A DNA stretch of 64,000 nucleotides from the NCBI GenBank assembly GCA_910575705.1, contig CAJTFG010000001.1, forward strand, positions 1 to 64,000, read 5' to 3'. The DNA comes from Erysipelotrichales bacterium. GTDB taxonomy: Bacteria; Bacillota_I; Bacilli_A; Erysipelotrichales; Erysipelotrichaceae. The notes below the pieces were generated by a model. It saw only the letters and a list, made by a program, of their open reading frames with translations. It had not been told where the DNA came from and did no database searches. Shown in pieces: positions 16,278 through 25,024 of the stretch (the first letter of the stretch is position 1; each line of letters begins with the position of its first letter). The translations under genes were made by a program, and so were the position numbers.

Positions 16278-18200
16278 TTATTTATTTTTTAAATTTACAA
16301 ACGCGATGCCATCACTGGAATAAAACCGTGAAAACATCTCGTAAAATTCCAAACGCAATATCTGAATACCGACGATCATGCCTTCCAAGCACATGACAAA
16401 GATATTTCCGAGAATCGCCACGAGAATACCGGCTCCTCCGGACATCTCCGTAAGCAGCGTGACAACGAGCATCATTCCCGCATGCGATAAGATGAATCCA
16501 CCGACACGCAAGTACGAAATCGTATTCGTCATAAAGGACAAACAGATTTCAAAGAGTTCAAAGAAGCTCTGCATGAAGAAACCGCCGACCCCATCCGGAA
16601 ACATCGGTTTTCCTTCCATACGTGCAACGATCGGCTCTTTCAAAAAGATCAGCACCAACGGCAGCACGATCAGCAAGATGACGTACGGCTTGGAAAACAC
16701 CGCAATGCCAAAGCCAAGCTGCGCCCCAGCGCCTCCCAGCAATGCGACATAAAATATCAAGCCGGCAATTCCGTTATGAGAGAAAAGGAATTCTCCCCAA
16801 TCCTTCTGTTTTGCCAATATATACACATGCAGCAGCATACAAAGGACGATCAGTACCGCGCCTCCGGCAATCGCCGTCATCAACATCGGCATAATAAAAT
16901 CACTGGACATGATTTCAAACGGTTTTTCTTCCATTCCGAATACCGCATGATAGAAAGGATCAAGCATCGTTTCATTCCCGAACACAGAACCGTACACAAA
17001 CCCGAACAAAGCCGAAGACAGCCCTATACGGATCCCGATCTCACCAAGCCGCATACCTTTCCACTTATATGCGATATACCCGACGATGCATAACGCGATA
17101 CCTTGTCCGACATCCCCAAACATGATCCCAAACAGCAGCGTATACGTAAGTGCCACAAACATCGTAGGATCTATTCCTTCATAACTCGGAAGCCCGTACA
17201 TCTCCACAAACATGGAAAACGGTCTGGCAAACCATCCGTTTTTCAGTTTTGTCGGCGGAGAAAGCCGCCGATCGCTATGAGAAGGCCGTATTTCGATCTC
17301 TACGCCTTCCAGATCTGCATACAGACGTTTCATTGCCTCTTCATCATCTGCCATGATAAAGCCGGTAACCGAACAGCGCTCTCCCAGATCCACCACATAC
17401 TTTCGTGCCTCAAATGTCTGATTCAAAAAATGCAATTCCGCTTTTATCTTCAAGAAATTATCCATACAGCTTTCTTTCAGTTGTGCAAGCATCTCTTCGA
17501 CATGAGCCAACTGACGGTAATCCGCATCGATCTCATCCTGGATCATCTCTTCAGCCCGCTCCGGTGTTCCATGCACAAAGTCCGGGATCATAATCCGTTC
17601 AAAATACAGCGAAGAGAAAATATTATCCACCTCTCCCTGATAGGACGGAGTCGTAAAATACACACACCAGCTATATGTCTGATCTGTGCGGAACGACGTA
17701 AACAAAAACGGACGACTCTTATAGTATACAAGCTTATCCACACTGTCCAAAGGAAGACGTCCAAACCGCACCGTCAAATAGCGGCATGAGAATATATCAT
17801 CCAAGGACACGTCAATGCTTTTTATATTTTGCAACTGAATCAAAGCATCCTTATTTTCCTGTATCACGGTTTCCAATTCCTGTCTGACCGTTTCAATCTC
17901 CATGAATTCCGCATGCTTTTCATCTATATAATCCCGTATCTTCTGCAAATCATATTCCCTTGTCTTAAAATCTGTCAGTTCCAGATCCATATGCATATCA
18001 TTTTCGATATCCTGAAAATGCGCAACAATATCCGCAAACGGATTGCTGTCCTGTAAAGTCTTCAATCCATGAACGCTCTGTGCTATCTTGCTGGCCGGCT
18101 CCGGATGAAAATCATCCGCCTCCATAAGACGCAGCAACACTTCATCGAGTCTGTCTTTATCCGATATGATATTAACAAGCTTCATCTTCGCTATCGCCAT
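16278..18200 (-). CDS. V-type ATPase subunit I (a-type)
   Basis: A 640-residue two-part protein: a cytoplasmic N-terminal half (about 1-330) with coiled-coil segments that contacts the peripheral stalk, and a C-terminal half with about seven to eight membrane helices. Landmarks are DPTMFVALTYTLLFGIMFGDVGQG and, near the end, LRVGGFILSHAGM with the essential Arg, then ILRLEFYEMFSRFY. It forms the ion half-channels next to the proteolipid ring. AAGGAGGGG precedes the start. Confidence 0.95.
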   Translation of the reverse strand: MAIAKMKLVNIISDKDRLDEVLLRLMEADDFHPEPASKIAQSVHGLKTLQDSNPFADIVAHFQDIENDMHMDLELTDFKTREYDLQKIRDYIDEKHAEFMEIETVRQELETVIQENKDALIQLQNIKSIDVSLDDIFSCRYLTVRFGRLPLDSVDKLVYYKSRPFLFTSFRTDQTYSWCVYFTTPSYQGEVDNIFSSLYFERIMIPDFVHGTPERAEEMIQDEIDADYRQLAHVEEMLAQLKESCMDNFLKIKAELHFLNQTFEARKYVVDLGERCSVTGFIMADDEEAMKRLYADLEGVEIEIRPSHSDRRLSPPTKLKNGWFARPFSMFVEMYGLPSYEGIDPTMFVALTYTLLFGIMFGDVGQGIALCIVGYIAYKWKGMRLGEIGIRIGLSSALFGFVYGSVFGNETMLDPFYHAVFGMEEKPFEIMSSDFIMPMLMTAIAGGAVLIVLCMLLHVYILAKQKDWGEFLFSHNGIAGLIFYVALLGGAGAQLGFGIAVFSKPYVILLIVLPLVLIFLKEPIVARMEGKPMFPDGVGGFFMQSFFELFEICLSFMTNTISYLRVGGFILSHAGMMLVVTLLTEMSGGAGILVAILGNIFVMCLEGMIVGIQILRLEFYEMFSRFYSSDGIAFVNLKNK

Positions 18201-18213
18201 ACGATCCCCTCCT

Positions 18214-19245
18214 TTAATAAATCAGCATACTTTGTACTTCATCGGAAGGTATGCCATAACGCACACCCTCGATCAATGTGATCAGATTATTCACTTCCAG
18301 ATTCAGCAGCTGCTGATAAGCGCTGAACACCAACGGCGCCACCGAAGAAAAATACATAAACCGCTTTGCTACGCGATACGTTATCTTATCTGCGTAGTAT
18401 TCAATATATACATAATCGTCATCATCCGCAAATATCTTATAGGCACTATCCGCCAATATGGCTAACAACGCTTTCGCATCCGGTGCCGCGATCATATCTT
18501 CCATGACCTTGCGAGATAAACGCGACGGATAATCGATCAGCGCATGACGAATATTCGCTTCACTCTCATGATAAAACTTTTTAAGACGGTACAGCTTTGT
18601 TATATTGGACAGCTCTACCGAAGTCGCAACAATCGTATGAAGATCTTTTTTTGTTTTCCCGTGAAAGAGCTGATCGATCGTACAAAACACATGCCGGAAA
18701 TACGACCGCTGCAATTCCGTTTCCAAAGCAGTATAATCCAACGCTTCCTCATGCAGATCATAAGATTGAAATACCTCTTTATATATCGTTTTGTTCAACA
18801 CCGCAAGCAATTCATCAAACGTATAAACAGCAATCAGCTGATCCAGAGGAATGTCCATAAACGCATTGAGATAAAGCGGCATATCCGCAATCGCACTGTT
18901 GATATCATGAGAACGGATAGCCCCTATCCTGTTCAATATCAGATGGATCTCTACCTGCTTCAGCGTCATCTTATAAAACGCCTCCTGCTTTTTCCCGGCA
19001 TAACGGTATAACTGAAACAGACGGTCAAACATATTTCTTCTCAGCAGTTTCTCCAGCTGCCCGCGATGTACACTTCGCTCCTGAACATCTTTTAAACAAC
19101 TCTGGTATACTGTTTCACTTTTCAGATAAGCCGTTACTTCAGAAACGCTCCGCTTCTTCAAAAGCTCTAAATAATCCTTTTCTTTCAGCCGGTGTCCGTA
19201 CATGGCTTTCGCCTTTGCGCTCAATGCGCCGTCTGCCATTGACAT
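18214..19245 (-). CDS. V-type ATPase subunit C (d-type)
   Basis: A 343-residue, largely helical protein matching the funnel-shaped subunit that sits on the proteolipid ring and receives the shaft. Family stretches visible include the N-terminal AKAKAMYGHRL and the C-terminal LEVNNLITLIEGVRYG. GGAGGGAAATGAT precedes the first ATG. Length is normal. Confidence 0.9.
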   Translation of the reverse strand: MSMADGALSAKAKAMYGHRLKEKDYLELLKKRSVSEVTAYLKSETVYQSCLKDVQERSVHRGQLEKLLRRNMFDRLFQLYRYAGKKQEAFYKMTLKQVEIHLILNRIGAIRSHDINSAIADMPLYLNAFMDIPLDQLIAVYTFDELLAVLNKTIYKEVFQSYDLHEEALDYTALETELQRSYFRHVFCTIDQLFHGKTKKDLHTIVATSVELSNITKLYRLKKFYHESEANIRHALIDYPSRLSRKVMEDMIAAPDAKALLAILADSAYKIFADDDDYVYIEYYADKITYRVAKRFMYFSSVAPLVFSAYQQLLNLEVNNLITLIEGVRYGIPSDEVQSMLIY

Positions 19246-19263
19246 ATCATTTCCCTCCAGCTG

Positions 19264-19575
19264 TTAACGCTCCAGGCAGCGATGAACGATCTCGTCTACC
19301 CAGCTATCACTTTCTTTTTGAAATTTTCTTTGCAGGTCATGCAGGATCTTCTCATATTCCTGATCGCTCTCCAGTTGATGCTGCTGCAGCTGAGCCTCCA
19401 GCTCTGCCTTATAGGCATCCTTCTTTTGTGAGGCTGCCTGTTCAAACTCTTTTGTTATAGCAACACGCTGCTGCTGCAAAACCTCGGAGATCTTACCGTT
19501 TTCCGTTTCCGCCTGCAATACGCGTTCCCGCGCATCACGATCAGCTTCGATGATATCCTTTATTATATTTTCCAA
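19264..19575 (-). CDS. V-type ATPase subunit G/H (peripheral stalk coiled coil)
   Basis: About 103 residues, almost entirely coiled coil and rich in Glu, Gln, Lys and Ala. This fits the G/H-type peripheral-stalk subunit that pairs with subunit E. It is the first gene of the operon. There is no ATG; two in-frame TTG codons (19581 and 19575) are possible, and the second has better spacing (8 bases) from AGAAGG. The non-ATG start may keep synthesis of this small subunit in proportion. Confidence 0.8.
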   Translation of the reverse strand: MENIIKDIIEADRDARERVLQAETENGKISEVLQQQRVAITKEFEQAASQKKDAYKAELEAQLQQHQLESDQEYEKILHDLQRKFQKESDSWVDEIVHRCLER

Positions 19576-19625
19576 AACCAAGACCTTCTTTCTGTTTAAC
19601 AGCCGTATCTTTCAGCGGGCATATA

Positions 19626-19655
19626 TGTTTTATTATATCCATATATTCGTTAATC
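19626..19655 (-). promoter_or_regulatory. Possible promoter of the V-type ATPase operon
   Basis: Minus strand TATAAT in GGATATAATAAAACA lies about 50-60 bases ahead of the first ATPase gene. A weak TTAGCG stands 18 bases further upstream. The -10 is good and the -35 poor. Confidence 0.4.
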
Positions 19656-19809
19656 CGCTAAAATCATACAAACTATGCAAAGATACTCAATTAGTATACC
19701 TCTATGCACAAAAAAAGCAATACGCATAAGGCATATTCCGTTAATTATTTTTTTCACAATACGCCCTTTTACGATCGCTTTTCTGTCACTTTTCTACTGC
19801 TGTTTCCGT

Positions 19810-20757
19810 TTAATCAATATCTCGTGCAGCAAACACCTTTTTTATCTTCTCATCATCCAATGTAAACACCTTGCCATCAAGATAGGAAAGCTCTTCTCCC
19901 TGCGCAAAATGAAATCGTATTTTATATGCACAAAGCGCCTGATGATTCCCTCTCTCTCGACGTGCTCCGTATTTCACATCCGAAAGCAAAGGATGGCCGA
20001 GATATGCCATAACCGCACGAATCTGATGACTCTTTCCACTGAACAGCTCTACTTCCAAAAGATCGTTTTTCGCTCCCCGATACAATACCCGATATCCGGT
20101 TTGAATTTTTTTATACCCCTCCCGACAGCGATCCGCCAAACACGCCTGATTTTTTCTATGATCCTTAGCATGATACAACACGACCGTATCTCTTCGCTTC
20201 GGCATATGTCCTTCCACTACACACACATAATACTTGTTCAGCTGACGGCTGCGGATCTTCTCATTGATCAGGCGAAGGCTTGCGGCATCCTTAGCCGCAA
20301 TCACGATCCCTTGCGTATTGCGATCGATGCGATGGCACAAAGCAGGAGAAAAAACATTCTCTTCCTGCGGGCGATATTCCTTCTTGCGATATAAATAATG
20401 CTTAATGCGGTCGATCAGATTATCCGCGGACATTTCGTCATTGCTGTGCGCCAGCATACCTGCCGGTTTATCCACAAGCAAAATATGAGCATCTTCATAC
20501 AAAATATCCAAATGCGGATCCGCTTGAAGAAACCGCATATCCGTATCCGTTTCGAAAAATTCCTCTGCAAGAAAAAGCTGCATCGTATCCCCTTCCTCCA
20601 AACGCTGAGAAATTTCACAGCGGCGGCGGTTTACTTTGATCTTCTTATTGCGAATGGATTTATACATAAGACTTTTCGGGAGCTTCGGCAAAAGCTTCGT
20701 CAAAAACTTATCTACCCGCTGACCGCTGTCATTTTTATTGATCTGAAATTCACGCAT
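19810..20757 (-). CDS. RluA-family 23S rRNA pseudouridine synthase
   Basis: A 315-residue enzyme that converts uridines to pseudouridine, by family in 23S rRNA. An S4 RNA-binding domain (about 12-75) precedes the catalytic domain, whose motif II reads CHRIDRNTQGI with the catalytic Asp. Motif III is visible in SGKSHQIRAVMAYLGHPLLSD. The usual RLD of motif II is RID here, a tolerated change. RluC/RluD-type paralogues differ in target and cannot be separated by eye. AAAAAAAGGAGATG directly precedes the start. Confidence 0.88.
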   Translation of the reverse strand: MREFQINKNDSGQRVDKFLTKLLPKLPKSLMYKSIRNKKIKVNRRRCEISQRLEEGDTMQLFLAEEFFETDTDMRFLQADPHLDILYEDAHILLVDKPAGMLAHSNDEMSADNLIDRIKHYLYRKKEYRPQEENVFSPALCHRIDRNTQGIVIAAKDAASLRLINEKIRSRQLNKYYVCVVEGHMPKRRDTVVLYHAKDHRKNQACLADRCREGYKKIQTGYRVLYRGAKNDLLEVELFSGKSHQIRAVMAYLGHPLLSDVKYGARRERGNHQALCAYKIRFHFAQGEELSYLDGKVFTLDDEKIKKVFAARDID

Positions 20758-20867
20758 ATGTCATCTCCTTTTTTTATTGTAAGGGAAAGCTTTCCGATTT
20801 ACAAACCATTTTTTGCTTTCGTATTCTCTTTCGATATATGATACACTATGATAAACGAGGTGGTCTT

Positions 20868-23186
20868 TTGTATACGATCAAAATGGCAGTCCGACAATTT
20901 GTTTCCATGCTTTACCAAAGCGGCGATCTGGCTAGTTCCTTTCTTAGTACAGAGCGCGCAAATATCGGTTCCCGCATCCACCGGAAATTACAGAAGGCGG
21001 CCGGTGACAGCTATCAAAGCGAAGTATATCTAAGCGATACGTGCGAACTGGATGATATCTGCTTCATCTTAGAAGGAAGAGCCGACGGCATTACCGTTCA
21101 GGGAACCGATGTGATGATCGACGAAATCAAAACAACAACGACTCCTTACGATGATATTCAGGATAAAACAATACATTGGGCGCAATGCTACTGCTATTGC
21201 TACATGTATATGAAACAAGAGCATCTCCAACATGTCATCGCCCAATTAACGTATGTTCAAGTTGATACCTCACAAATCAAAACCTTCCAAAAATCCTGTA
21301 CCTTTTCTCAAATGGAAGAATTTTATATGGGGATGCTGCAGAACTATCTCGATTTTGCCAGACAGCTCCGTGACTATGAAGAGATCAAACTGGCTTCCAT
21401 CCACGCGCTAGCATTTCCTTTTGAGCACTATCGCAAAGGGCAGCGAGAGCTCGCAGTCAGCGTATATCGAGCTATTCAGGAAAAACGAGATCTGTTCGCC
21501 ATGGCACCGACGGGTATCGGAAAAACCATTTCGACGCTTTTCCCCAGCATTAAGTCCATCGCCCAGCTGCAAAGCGAAAAAATCTTTTATCTATGTGCCA
21601 AAAACATCACGGCATCGGTCGCTCTAGATACGATGAAGCTGCTTTATGAGCATCATCTGCGCGTAAAATGCGTCCACATCACCGCAAAGGAAAAAATGTG
21701 CGCCATGCAGGAAAAAAACTGCGATCCAGACGTATGCCCTTATGCAAAAGGATATTACGATAAATTGCAGCCCGTTCTCCGCGATCTTTTAGAACATCAT
21801 GATCTGATGGACAAAAACCTGTTTGCGGCATACGGCCGACAATATATGTTATGCCCGTTTGAATTATCATTGGATATGGCTGTCTTTGCCGACGTGATCA
21901 TATGCGATTATAATTATATCTTTGATCCCCAAGTATACCTGAAACGCTTTATGAATGAAGGCGGAAGCTTTGTATTTCTCGTCGATGAAGCGCACAATCT
22001 CGTAGATCGCGCCCGCAGCATGTATTCCAAAGAACTGCATAAATCATCGTTTATGGAATTAAAAAAACTGCTTCCGGATCATCGGGATATGGTAAAAGCC
22101 TGCACCAAGGTAAACGCTGCCTTTCTAGATCTGAAAAAACTGATGAATGAAGAGTGCTTTTATACACAAAAAGAATTGCATACCGGGTTTCTTCAAACCT
22201 TGCAGATCTTCGTTAACGCCTGCGATCAATTTCTTCAGCGGGAAAAAGATAAGGAACTCAGCGAAAAAGCCAAAGATGTATATTTTGAAGTGCTGGCGTT
22301 TCTACGCATCTGCGAATACTATGACGAACACTATATCACCATTTTGGAAAAAGAAAAAAAAGAACTGCGCATCAAGCTCTTCTGTCTGGATCCGCACATC
22401 CCTTTGCAGCAGATGAAAGCGCGAGCGAAAAGCACGACCTTTTTCAGCGCTACACTCACTCCTTCTTCATATTTTTTGCAGCTATTGGGTGGTGAAGAAG
22501 ACGCCATGCGCATACGTTTTCCTTCTCCTTTCACATCCGATCAATCACTTATCATCATTAACGACGCCATATCTACAAAATACCGCAACCGTCAGGAAAG
22601 CCTGAAAACGGTCTGTGATATGATCATGACAACGATATGTGCAAAGCAGGGAAACTATATCGTATTTTTCCCTAGCTATCAGTACATGAATATGTGCTAC
22701 GATATGTTTCATGATCTTTATAAAAACATTCCTGTCCGCGTACAAAACAATACCATGCAGGAAAGCGAAAAAAAAGAATTCTTAACGGCCTTCGATAAAA
22801 CCGATCAGCTGAATGTGAGCTTTTGCGTTCTCGGCGGAATATTCTCGGAGGGGATCGATCTCAAAGGAGAAAAATTGATCGGCAGCATCATCGTAGGCGT
22901 AGGCCTGCCGCAGATCAACGATGAACAAAACCTCATCAAAGACCATTTCTCAGAAAAAGGATATCACTATGCATATACGTATCCGGGCATGAACAAAGTA
23001 TTGCAGGCCGCCGGAAGGGTCATCCGTTCCAAGCAGGATAAAGGCGTTATCGTTTTTTTGGATGAACGCTTTACCACCAACACTTACCGCAGCTTGATAC
23101 CTCCCCATTTTTCTCATTATCAGATCGTACGCGACTTGGAAACGATGCAAAAAAAGCTCCGCATTTTCTGGGATACGGAGCAATGA
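20868..23186 (+). CDS. Nuclease-helicase: PD-(D/E)XK domain fused to XPD/Rad3-like iron-sulfur helicase
   Basis: A protein of about 772 residues. The N-terminal domain (1 to about 180) has the RecB/Cas4-type nuclease pattern: GSRIHRKLQ, Asp73 in GRADG, and Asp85-Glu86-x-Lys88. The rest is a superfamily-2 helicase of the XPD/DinG group: Walker A APTGIGKT (213-220), DEAH box (373-376), four cysteines between them (about 278, 285, 290, 329) placed as in the Fe-S cluster domain, and the C-terminal GGIFSEGIDLKG and QAAGRVIRS motifs. Such enzymes unwind DNA 5' to 3'; the nuclease suggests a role in repair. The start is TTG at 20868, six bases after GAGGTGG; ATG 20883 is an alternative. It converges on the HAD gene downstream. 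Confidence 0.85.
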   Translation: MYTIKMAVRQFVSMLYQSGDLASSFLSTERANIGSRIHRKLQKAAGDSYQSEVYLSDTCELDDICFILEGRADGITVQGTDVMIDEIKTTTTPYDDIQDKTIHWAQCYCYCYMYMKQEHLQHVIAQLTYVQVDTSQIKTFQKSCTFSQMEEFYMGMLQNYLDFARQLRDYEEIKLASIHALAFPFEHYRKGQRELAVSVYRAIQEKRDLFAMAPTGIGKTISTLFPSIKSIAQLQSEKIFYLCAKNITASVALDTMKLLYEHHLRVKCVHITAKEKMCAMQEKNCDPDVCPYAKGYYDKLQPVLRDLLEHHDLMDKNLFAAYGRQYMLCPFELSLDMAVFADVIICDYNYIFDPQVYLKRFMNEGGSFVFLVDEAHNLVDRARSMYSKELHKSSFMELKKLLPDHRDMVKACTKVNAAFLDLKKLMNEECFYTQKELHTGFLQTLQIFVNACDQFLQREKDKELSEKAKDVYFEVLAFLRICEYYDEHYITILEKEKKELRIKLFCLDPHIPLQQMKARAKSTTFFSATLTPSSYFLQLLGGEEDAMRIRFPSPFTSDQSLIIINDAISTKYRNRQESLKTVCDMIMTTICAKQGNYIVFFPSYQYMNMCYDMFHDLYKNIPVRVQNNTMQESEKKEFLTAFDKTDQLNVSFCVLGGIFSEGIDLKGEKLIGSIIVGVGLPQINDEQNLIKDHFSEKGYHYAYTYPGMNKVLQAAGRVIRSKQDKGVIVFLDERFTTNTYRSLIPPHFSHYQIVRDLETMQKKLRIFWDTEQ

Positions 23187-23203
23187 TATAGCGAGGATAA
23201 TGT

Positions 23204-23854
23204 TCACAGATCATCCTTCATGATGAGATCCGCCGCCTCTTGAATAGAAGATACGACACTGCTTCCGCATAGGAGCAGTTTTTCTTTATGCTCATGACCG
23301 TTAGCGATCAATATGCACTCACATCCCGCATATGCCGCCGTTTCATGATCGTGCACGCTGTCTCCAATGAAAACCACATCATCACATTGCCAGCCATGCT
23401 GCAAAACACATTGTTTCGCCAACTGCTTTTTGCTATGGGCATGAATATTATCCAACCCCAGCAGATCTTCAAAATACGGGAGTATATCATATTGCCTCAC
23501 CTGTTCATAAAGAAAATCCAGCTGACTGGCAGACAGCAAAAACTGCCGCATTCCATGATCCCGCAATCGTTTCAGCACCGCTTCACTGCCTTTATGCAAA
23601 GGACATTGCAGGCTTCTCGGCTGATAGTAAGCCATATACCGCTTCGCCAATTCCGTAAACGGAGTTTTTTGAAAATCAAATCCTGCTTTTTCATAATAGG
23701 AAACGATAGGAAACTGAAACGTGCGCTGATAAGCCTCTTTGCTTTCAAACGGCGGTATCCCTTCGCTTACCAACAAGCGATTGATCGTTTCTATACATAG
23801 ATCCACATCATCCAACAACGTCCCATTCCAATCCCATATGACAACTTTTTTCAT
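23204..23854 (-). CDS. HAD-superfamily hydrolase, phosphoglycolate-phosphatase-like
   Basis: About 216 residues with a Rossmann-like HAD core and an alpha-helical cap. Motif I is WDWNGTLLDD, so the acid/base Asp two residues after the nucleophile is replaced by Asn, a known variant in one HAD branch. Motif II is LLSASQ, motif III uses Lys in SKKQLAKQ, and motif IV is FIGDSVHD. It probably removes phosphate from a small metabolite; the substrate is unknown. The ATG at 23854 follows GAAGGTGA; a GTG lies three codons further up. Confidence 0.8.
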   Translation of the reverse strand: MKKVVIWDWNGTLLDDVDLCIETINRLLVSEGIPPFESKEAYQRTFQFPIVSYYEKAGFDFQKTPFTELAKRYMAYYQPRSLQCPLHKGSEAVLKRLRDHGMRQFLLSASQLDFLYEQVRQYDILPYFEDLLGLDNIHAHSKKQLAKQCVLQHGWQCDDVVFIGDSVHDHETAAYAGCECILIANGHEHKEKLLLCGSSVVSSIQEAADLIMKDDL

Positions 23855-23970
23855 ACTGTTCACCTTCGTTTATTATAGCATGAGCACAAAATCCTATCTA
23901 TGTTTAGATTAAAAATTAAAAAGAATTGCAAAAGCACTTTCTATTGCCTATTTTGGGCGTCACAAACCTG

Positions 23971-23979
23971 CATAAGATA
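23971..23979 (+). promoter_or_regulatory. Possible sporulation-type -10 of the cotJ operon
   Basis: CATAAGATA matches the CATAnnnTA pattern of mother-cell promoters, about 42 bases ahead of the cotJA start. The -35 region is unclear, so this is tentative. Confidence 0.3.
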
Positions 23980-24020
23980 CGTTGAGATTGATAGATCTCA
24001 CGAAAAAGGAGGAATATAGA

Positions 24021-24758
24021 ATGATGAATCAAAACCATGGCTGCGGATGCAGCCGCTGCAACAGATCCTGTGAAGGAGAACGTATCAGTGTCGGCAGGGG
24101 CGGATTTGCCAATGACCGCTGCCGCAATAACGGACGCTGCCAGTGCCAGAACACTTGCCGTCCGAGAACTTGCTGCCACCCTTGCCGTGCAAAACAATGT
24201 GCCCCAAGACCTTGCTGTGAAAGAAATTGTGAAGACCGGGCTCGTGAAGTCTTCCGCAATGAAGTAGAAAACGCAAGAGAAGAATTACGCTGTAATTTAA
24301 GAAACTGCCGTCGTGAACATGACTGCAGATGCCGTGAAAACTGCGACAACAATTGCAGATGCCGTGAAAACTGCGACAACAATTGCAGATGCCGTGAAAA
24401 CTGCGACAACAATTGCAGATGCCGTGAAAACTGCGACAACAATTGCAGATGCCGTGAAAACCGCAGCACCGATGACCGTTGCTGCGATACTCGTAACAAT
24501 ACGTGCCAATACCACGAGCACAGATGCGGATGCAACCGTAATCTGAGCAACGATGAATTCCGCTGCGGATGCGGCTGCCGCAGTGGATGGGAAGAAGAAT
24601 CCGATGATGTCAATGATCAGATCTACCGTACACAGACAGTCGGTATGGCATACGTTCCGGGACAGCGCTGGAAATGTCCTATGGAAAAAGAGGAGGGTTT
24701 CTGCAAGGGAACGATCTTCCAAGATCTCTATAAACCATTTGAAGGGGAGTGCAAATAA
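24021..24758 (+). CDS. cotJA: Cysteine-rich CotJA-type spore coat protein
   Basis: A 245-residue protein. The last 45 residues or so are a CotJA domain (RTQTVGMAYVPGQRW...CKGTIFQDLYKPF). The first 190 are a cysteine-rich extension: about 42 Cys in the whole protein, many Arg and Asn, and tandem copies of a ten-residue unit CRCRENCDNN. Ordinary CotJA proteins are well under 100 residues. In Bacillus CotJA is needed to place CotJC in the inner spore coat. The extension may form disulfide- or metal-linked coat material. The ATG at 24021 follows AAGGAGG; the open frame upstream has no ribosome site. The end overlaps the next gene by 10 bases, so translation is probably coupled. Confidence 0.85.
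   Translation: MMNQNHGCGCSRCNRSCEGERISVGRGGFANDRCRNNGRCQCQNTCRPRTCCHPCRAKQCAPRPCCERNCEDRAREVFRNEVENAREELRCNLRNCRREHDCRCRENCDNNCRCRENCDNNCRCRENCDNNCRCRENCDNNCRCRENRSTDDRCCDTRNNTCQYHEHRCGCNRNLSNDEFRCGCGCRSGWEEESDDVNDQIYRTQTVGMAYVPGQRWKCPMEKEEGFCKGTIFQDLYKPFEGECK
24324..24460 (+). repeat. 30-bp in-frame tandem repeat inside cotJA
   Basis: Four complete, identical 30-base units (beginning TGCAGATGCCGTGAAAACTG) run head to tail from 24324 to 24443, followed by a partial fifth (17 bases). Each unit encodes ten residues, so copy-number change keeps the frame. Perfect identity suggests recent expansion or ongoing slippage. Confidence 0.95.
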
Positions 24759-25021
24759 TGAACAAATGCTGTGAATGGAGTCGTTGTGAATTGCTTCATA
24801 AAATTCAGACATACGATTTCAATCTCCAAGAAATCTCTTTGTACCTGCACATGCATCCATGCGATACACAGGCGATGGAATATTATCAGTACTACCGCCA
24901 ATTAAGCGAGCAGGCAAAGTGTGAATTTAAACGTTGCTATGGCCCGTTGACAAACCGAGATAACCAGTCTGATAAATGGAAATATATTTATGAGCCATGG
25001 CCATGGGAAGGAGAGGACTAA
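24749..25021 (+). CDS. cotJB: Spore coat protein CotJB
   Basis: About 87-90 residues matching CotJB: LLHKIQTYDFNLQEISLYLHMHP at the start, Asp/Gln-rich middle, and the diagnostic C-terminal YEPWPWEGE. The likely start is the ATG at 24758, which overlaps the cotJA stop and is preceded by GAAGGGGAG. The neighbours are cotJA upstream and cotJC three bases downstream, the canonical operon order. Six Cys residues are spread through it, in keeping with the Cys-rich first gene. Confidence 0.92.
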   Translation: MQIMNKCCEWSRCELLHKIQTYDFNLQEISLYLHMHPCDTQAMEYYQYYRQLSEQAKCEFKRCYGPLTNRDNQSDKWKYIYEPWPWEGED

Positions 25022-25024
25022 TCT

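Noticed and set aside
17103-17789. 228-codon plus-strand frame opposite V-ATPase subunit I
   Set aside because: Antisense shadow of a conserved gene, without start signals or recognisable protein features.
24324-24460. 30-bp repeats suggestive of a CRISPR array
   Set aside because: The units are head-to-tail with no spacers and encode a ten-residue Cys-rich repeat within cotJA.
24029-24812. Long minus-strand frames opposite cotJA
   Set aside because: They are created by the repetitive, stop-poor coding sequence of cotJA and show only low-complexity repeats.
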